A stretch of DNA of 24,909 nucleotides. Source: JTS-RE9 sp964649195 (lineage in GTDB: Bacteria > Planctomycetota > Phycisphaerae > Phycisphaerales > Phycisphaeraceae). This document shows positions 22,157 to 24,909 of this stretch, one piece after another. The notes beneath the pieces were generated by a model. It had not been told where the DNA came from. It worked only from the letters and a program-made list of their open reading frames with translations, and did no database searches. The position numbers were made by a program, and so were the translations under genes. The first letter of the stretch is position 1, and each line of letters starts with the position of its first letter. Where the stretch lies: positions 1 through 24,909 of the forward strand of contig CAZYPK010000071.1 in the NCBI GenBank assembly GCA_964649195.1, written 5' to 3'.

Positions 22157-23026
22157 ATGGATTGGTGGCAGGCGATGATTCTCGGACTGGTGGAAGGGCT
22201 GACGGAGTATCTGCCGGTCAGTTCGACGGGGCATCTCATCCTCGCGCAGCGGATGATGGGGATCGGCGGCGGGGAGGCGGCCGATGCGTTTGCGATCTGC
22301 ATTCAGGCGGGGGCGATCCTGGCGGTGCTGGGGTTGTATCGACGGCGAATCTTCCAAATGCTCGGCGGGCTGATCTGGCGGGAGCGGGGAAACGGCGGGC
22401 TGTCGCTGCTGAGGAACCTCATCGTCGCGTTTCTCCCGGCGATGATCTTCGGGCTGCTGCTCAACGCCAAAATCAAGGAACATCTCTTCGGGCTTTGGCC
22501 GATTGTCGCGGCCTGGCTGATCGGCGGGGTGGCGATATTGGCGGTGGCGTGGAAGATCAACGGGCGAAAAAAAGCGGCGAACACCGCCGGGCAGGTGGCG
22601 TCCACTCCCATGCAGCGCGGCTTCGACATGGAGCGCCTCACCTGGCAACTGTCGCTGGTCATCGGGCTGGCCCAGTGCATCGCCATGTGGCCGGGCGTCA
22701 GCCGGTCGCTGGTCACGATCGTGGCGGGCGTGCTGGTGGGCATGCGGCTGGCGGCGGCGGTGGAGTTCAGCTTTCTCCTGGGCGTGCTCACCCTCGGCGC
22801 GGCCACCTGTTACGACGGCTACAAACATGGCGATGTCATGCTCGAAACGTATGGCGCCGTTCCGCTGCTGCTGGGTTTCCTCTTCGCCTTCCTCTCCGCC
22901 GTCGTCGCCGTCAAGTGGATGGTGACCTACCTGCAAAGCCACGGCATGCAGATCTTCGGCTGGTATCGCGTGGCGCTGGCGGTGATCGTGGGGACGCTGA
23001 TTCTGCTGAATGTGCTCGGCGCCTGA
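22157..23026 (+). CDS. uppP: Undecaprenyl-diphosphatase UppP (BacA)
   Basis: UppP dephosphorylates undecaprenyl diphosphate so that the lipid carrier can be reused for cell wall and surface polymer synthesis; overproduction gives bacitracin resistance. The 289-aa integral membrane protein has the family motif EGLTEYLPVSSTGHL (13-27), with catalytic Glu and His, and the second motif PGVSRS (179-184), plus about eight hydrophobic segments. Length is normal. GGGAG lies just before the ATG. It is divergent from metH and is followed by nuoG on the same strand after 176 bp. Confidence 0.96.
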   Translation: MDWWQAMILGLVEGLTEYLPVSSTGHLILAQRMMGIGGGEAADAFAICIQAGAILAVLGLYRRRIFQMLGGLIWRERGNGGLSLLRNLIVAFLPAMIFGLLLNAKIKEHLFGLWPIVAAWLIGGVAILAVAWKINGRKKAANTAGQVASTPMQRGFDMERLTWQLSLVIGLAQCIAMWPGVSRSLVTIVAGVLVGMRLAAAVEFSFLLGVLTLGAATCYDGYKHGDVMLETYGAVPLLLGFLFAFLSAVVAVKWMVTYLQSHGMQIFGWYRVALAVIVGTLILLNVLGA

Positions 23027-23078
23027 TCGCCCGCGCCTGCGACGCCTCCGTTTTTTCGAGGCCATTGTTTCACGCCTT

Positions 23079-23096
23079 CGTCCGCCAAGGCGGACG
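23079..23096. repeat. Palindromic repeat, family B variant (CGTCCGCC/GGCGGACG)
   Basis: This copy, with flanks CCTT before and GCTAAAT after, matches the inverse of the 17250-17267 copy except for one base in each arm. The T-to-C change on the left is matched by A-to-G on the right, so pairing is kept. It lies in the uppP-nuoG spacer, about 70 bp before a possible nuoG -10 box (TATCAT, 23167-23172). Confidence 0.88.
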
Positions 23097-23202
23097 GCTA
23101 AATATCGTGGCGGTCGGATGCGGCTTTGTTCATTTCCGCGCGTTCGCTCTACCTCCGGCCAATCGCTATCATTTGCGGCTTGTCCGACCCCAGAGATTTC
23201 CC

Positions 23203-24849
23203 ATGCCCACGATCACGATTGACGGCAAAACCTACCCGTTTGAAGGCAAAAAGATGATTCTTCAGGTCGCCCTGGAGAACGGCTTTGAGATTCCGCATTA
23301 CTGCTATCACCCCGGTCTTTCGATCGTGGCCAGTTGCCGCATCTGCCTGGCCGAGGTCGCCCAGCCCAATCCGCGCAACAACAACAAGCTCGAACTCATC
23401 CCCAAACTGATGCCCACCTGCCAGACGCCGGCTTCCGATGGCATGGTGGTGCATACGAACAGCCCCAAATCCGTCGCCAATCAGAAGGCGGTGATGGAAT
23501 ACCTGCTCATCAATCATCCGTTGGATTGTCCGGTCTGCGATCAGGCGGGCGAATGTTCGCTGCAGGATTACAGCTTCAAGTATGGCCGAAGCGAGTCGAG
23601 GTTTGAGGAGGAGAAAATCAAGCAGCCGGTGAAGGACATCGGGCCCAATGTGAAGCTCTACAGCGACCGCTGCATCATGTGCTCGCGCTGCGTCCGCTTC
23701 ACCCGAGAGGTCTCTGGCACTGCGGAGATCGGTGTGTTCGGTCGCGGCGCCACGGAACAGATCGACATCTTCCCCGGTCAGCCGCTGGACAACGAACTCT
23801 CCGCCAATGTCGTGGATATCTGCCCCGTCGGGGCGCTGCTCGACAAGGACTTTCTCTTCACCCAGCGCGTCTGGTTTCTCAAGGAAACGGCTTCGATCGA
23901 CGGCATCACCGCCGGCGGCGACAACATCACCATCCATCACAACGAAGGCAGGGTCTATCGCGTCAAGCCTCGCACCAACATGGAGGTGAACAAGTGGTGG
24001 ATCAGCGATGAAATCCGTTACGGCTGGAAGTTCATCCACTCCGAAGATCGCCTGACCAAACCCGTGCGCCAGCAACTGGGCGGCCCGGTCGAAAGCGATT
24101 GGAATCACACCCTGCACGATGCGGCGCACGGCCTCAAGAAAGCGGCGCACGATGGCGGCGCGGGTTCGATCGCCGCGATCATCAGCCCGATGCTTCCGAT
24201 CGAAGAAGCGTACCTGCTGGGCAAGCTGGCCAGGGCGATCGATAAGGATGCGCTGCTGATCGTCGGCCCGGTTCCCAGGTCGGGCGAGGATAAATCGTTC
24301 TCCGGCGGCTACACGGTTTACGCGGAGAAATGCCCCAATGCGCGCGGTGTCCGCCGCGCCTTGGAGCGCGTGACCGGCGATGCGGCAGGCGTGCTTTCTT
24401 ATGACGAAGGTCTTGCGAAAATCAGCGACAAGGCCACCGCGGTCAAGGGGCTGCTCATCACCGGCAACTACCCCAGCCCGTGGACGACCAAGGAACTGGT
24501 CGCCGCGGTCAAGGACAAGTACACGGTCATCATCGACACGCTGCCCAACGACCTGACCGCCAAGGCGGATGTGGTGCTGCCCGGTGCAAGCTGGGCGGAG
24601 AAGGCGGGGATGTTCGAGAACGCCAACAACAAATTGCAGCCGTTCAATCAGGCCATCGCCACGCTCGAAGGCGCGCGCACCGAAGGGCAGATCGCCATCG
24701 ACCTGATGGTGGCATGCGGATTGGCGAAGGCGGCCCGCATGGATGTCGAAGCCGTGCGCGGCGAGATCGGCGGCGAGGTGGCGCAGGCGGTGCAACACAC
24801 CTGCGATTCACGCGAAGCGGAGCCTGACCTGGTTTACGTGGACCTTTGA
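23203..24849 (+). CDS. nuoG: NADH-quinone oxidoreductase subunit NuoG (short form)
   Basis: NuoG is the iron-sulfur subunit of the complex I peripheral arm. The 548-aa product has complete ligand sets for three clusters: [2Fe-2S] N1b with Cys34, Cys45, Cys48 and Cys73; [4Fe-4S] N5 with His105, Cys109, Cys112 and Cys118; and [4Fe-4S] N4 with Cys157, Cys160, Cys163 and Cys207. The extra N7 cluster motif of E. coli is absent. The C-terminal molybdopterin-oxidoreductase-like part is short, so the protein is well below the 908 aa of E. coli NuoG. The reading frame is intact to its stop. A repeat tract follows at once, so any downstream nuo genes lie outside the window. Confidence 0.93.
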   Translation: MPTITIDGKTYPFEGKKMILQVALENGFEIPHYCYHPGLSIVASCRICLAEVAQPNPRNNNKLELIPKLMPTCQTPASDGMVVHTNSPKSVANQKAVMEYLLINHPLDCPVCDQAGECSLQDYSFKYGRSESRFEEEKIKQPVKDIGPNVKLYSDRCIMCSRCVRFTREVSGTAEIGVFGRGATEQIDIFPGQPLDNELSANVVDICPVGALLDKDFLFTQRVWFLKETASIDGITAGGDNITIHHNEGRVYRVKPRTNMEVNKWWISDEIRYGWKFIHSEDRLTKPVRQQLGGPVESDWNHTLHDAAHGLKKAAHDGGAGSIAAIISPMLPIEEAYLLGKLARAIDKDALLIVGPVPRSGEDKSFSGGYTVYAEKCPNARGVRRALERVTGDAAGVLSYDEGLAKISDKATAVKGLLITGNYPSPWTTKELVAAVKDKYTVIIDTLPNDLTAKADVVLPGASWAEKAGMFENANNKLQPFNQAIATLEGARTEGQIAIDLMVACGLAKAARMDVEAVRGEIGGEVAQAVQHTCDSREAEPDLVYVDL

Positions 24850-24856
24850 TTGTTCA

Positions 24857-24909
24857 GGGGACAGGAGACAGGGGACAGGGGACAGGAGACAGGGGACAGG
24901 GGACAGGAG
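24857..24909. repeat. Tandem GGGGACA/GGAGACA repeat running off the window end
   Basis: Seven-base units GGGGACA and GGAGACA alternate in a 21-bp higher-order period, seen about two and a half times before the window ends. It begins 8 bp after the nuoG stop codon. Total length is unknown because the window is cut here. Confidence 0.9.

Noticed and set aside
21935..23065. A 376-codon minus-strand frame opposite uppP
   Set aside because: It is antisense to uppP, with a composition typical of a reverse-strand shadow (Arg/His/Gln-rich, no motif).
23149..24798. A 549-codon minus-strand frame opposite nuoG
   Set aside because: NuoG on the plus strand has twelve correctly spaced cluster ligands; the opposite frame is a shadow.
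24857..24909. Possible CRISPR array at the window end
   Set aside because: The units are 7 bp with no unique spacers; it is a simple tandem repeat.

Overview
The window looks like chromosomal DNA of a GC-rich, free-living Gram-negative bacterium, most likely a planctomycete of the Phycisphaerae type. This rests on gene style rather than a marker gene: a VTC/DUF4956 pair, a lipoprotein with STN-like repeats, several xylose-isomerase-like TIM-barrel proteins, a short NuoG, and very many palindromic dispersed repeats. No rRNA, tRNA, CRISPR array or insertion sequence was recognised.

Layout. 1-2272: a DUF4956 membrane protein and a VTC-domain polyphosphate polymerase-like protein (minus strand), surrounded by repeat-rich spacer DNA. 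2273-7879: a duplicated-domain lipoprotein (plus) converging on a very large MscS-family channel (minus), with a 183-bp inverted-repeat element between them. 8040-14310: recN (plus) and nuoB (minus) face each other, and the DNA between them carries two cargo modules in tandem. Module 1 is a putative caspase-like cysteine peptidase plus a 114-aa partner. Module 2 is a ParDE-type toxin-antitoxin pair plus a HEAT-repeat protein. The modules are separated by a chimeric scar made of a nuoB 3' fragment fused to a recN 3' fragment. 14518-18308: two sugar-isomerase-like TIM-barrel proteins, folP and an alpha/beta hydrolase. 18396-24849: metH, uppP and nuoG, ending in a GGGGACA-type tandem repeat.

Two observations stand out. 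First, the recN-nuoB interval is a partial tandem duplication whose two copies carry different genes, which suggests an exchangeable accessory slot. Second, several families of short palindromes occur both between genes and in frame inside genes. Two copies sit in metH, exactly at domain linkers and in the same reading frame. Three sit in recN and explain why its product is longer than usual. One forms the folP C-terminus. Two of the families show compensatory arm changes, so a hairpin appears to be maintained. This resembles the protein-inserted palindromic elements of Rickettsia, in an unrelated lineage.

Housekeeping roles present are DNA repair (recN), folate (folP), methionine (metH), undecaprenyl phosphate recycling (uppP) and complex I (nuoB and nuoG, in separate places). 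Confident calls are recN, nuoB, folP, metH, uppP, nuoG, the MscS-type channel, the VTC and DUF4956 proteins and the ParDE pair. The substrates of the TIM-barrel proteins and of the hydrolase, and the roles of the lipoprotein, HEAT protein, peptidase and 114-aa protein, are not known from sequence.
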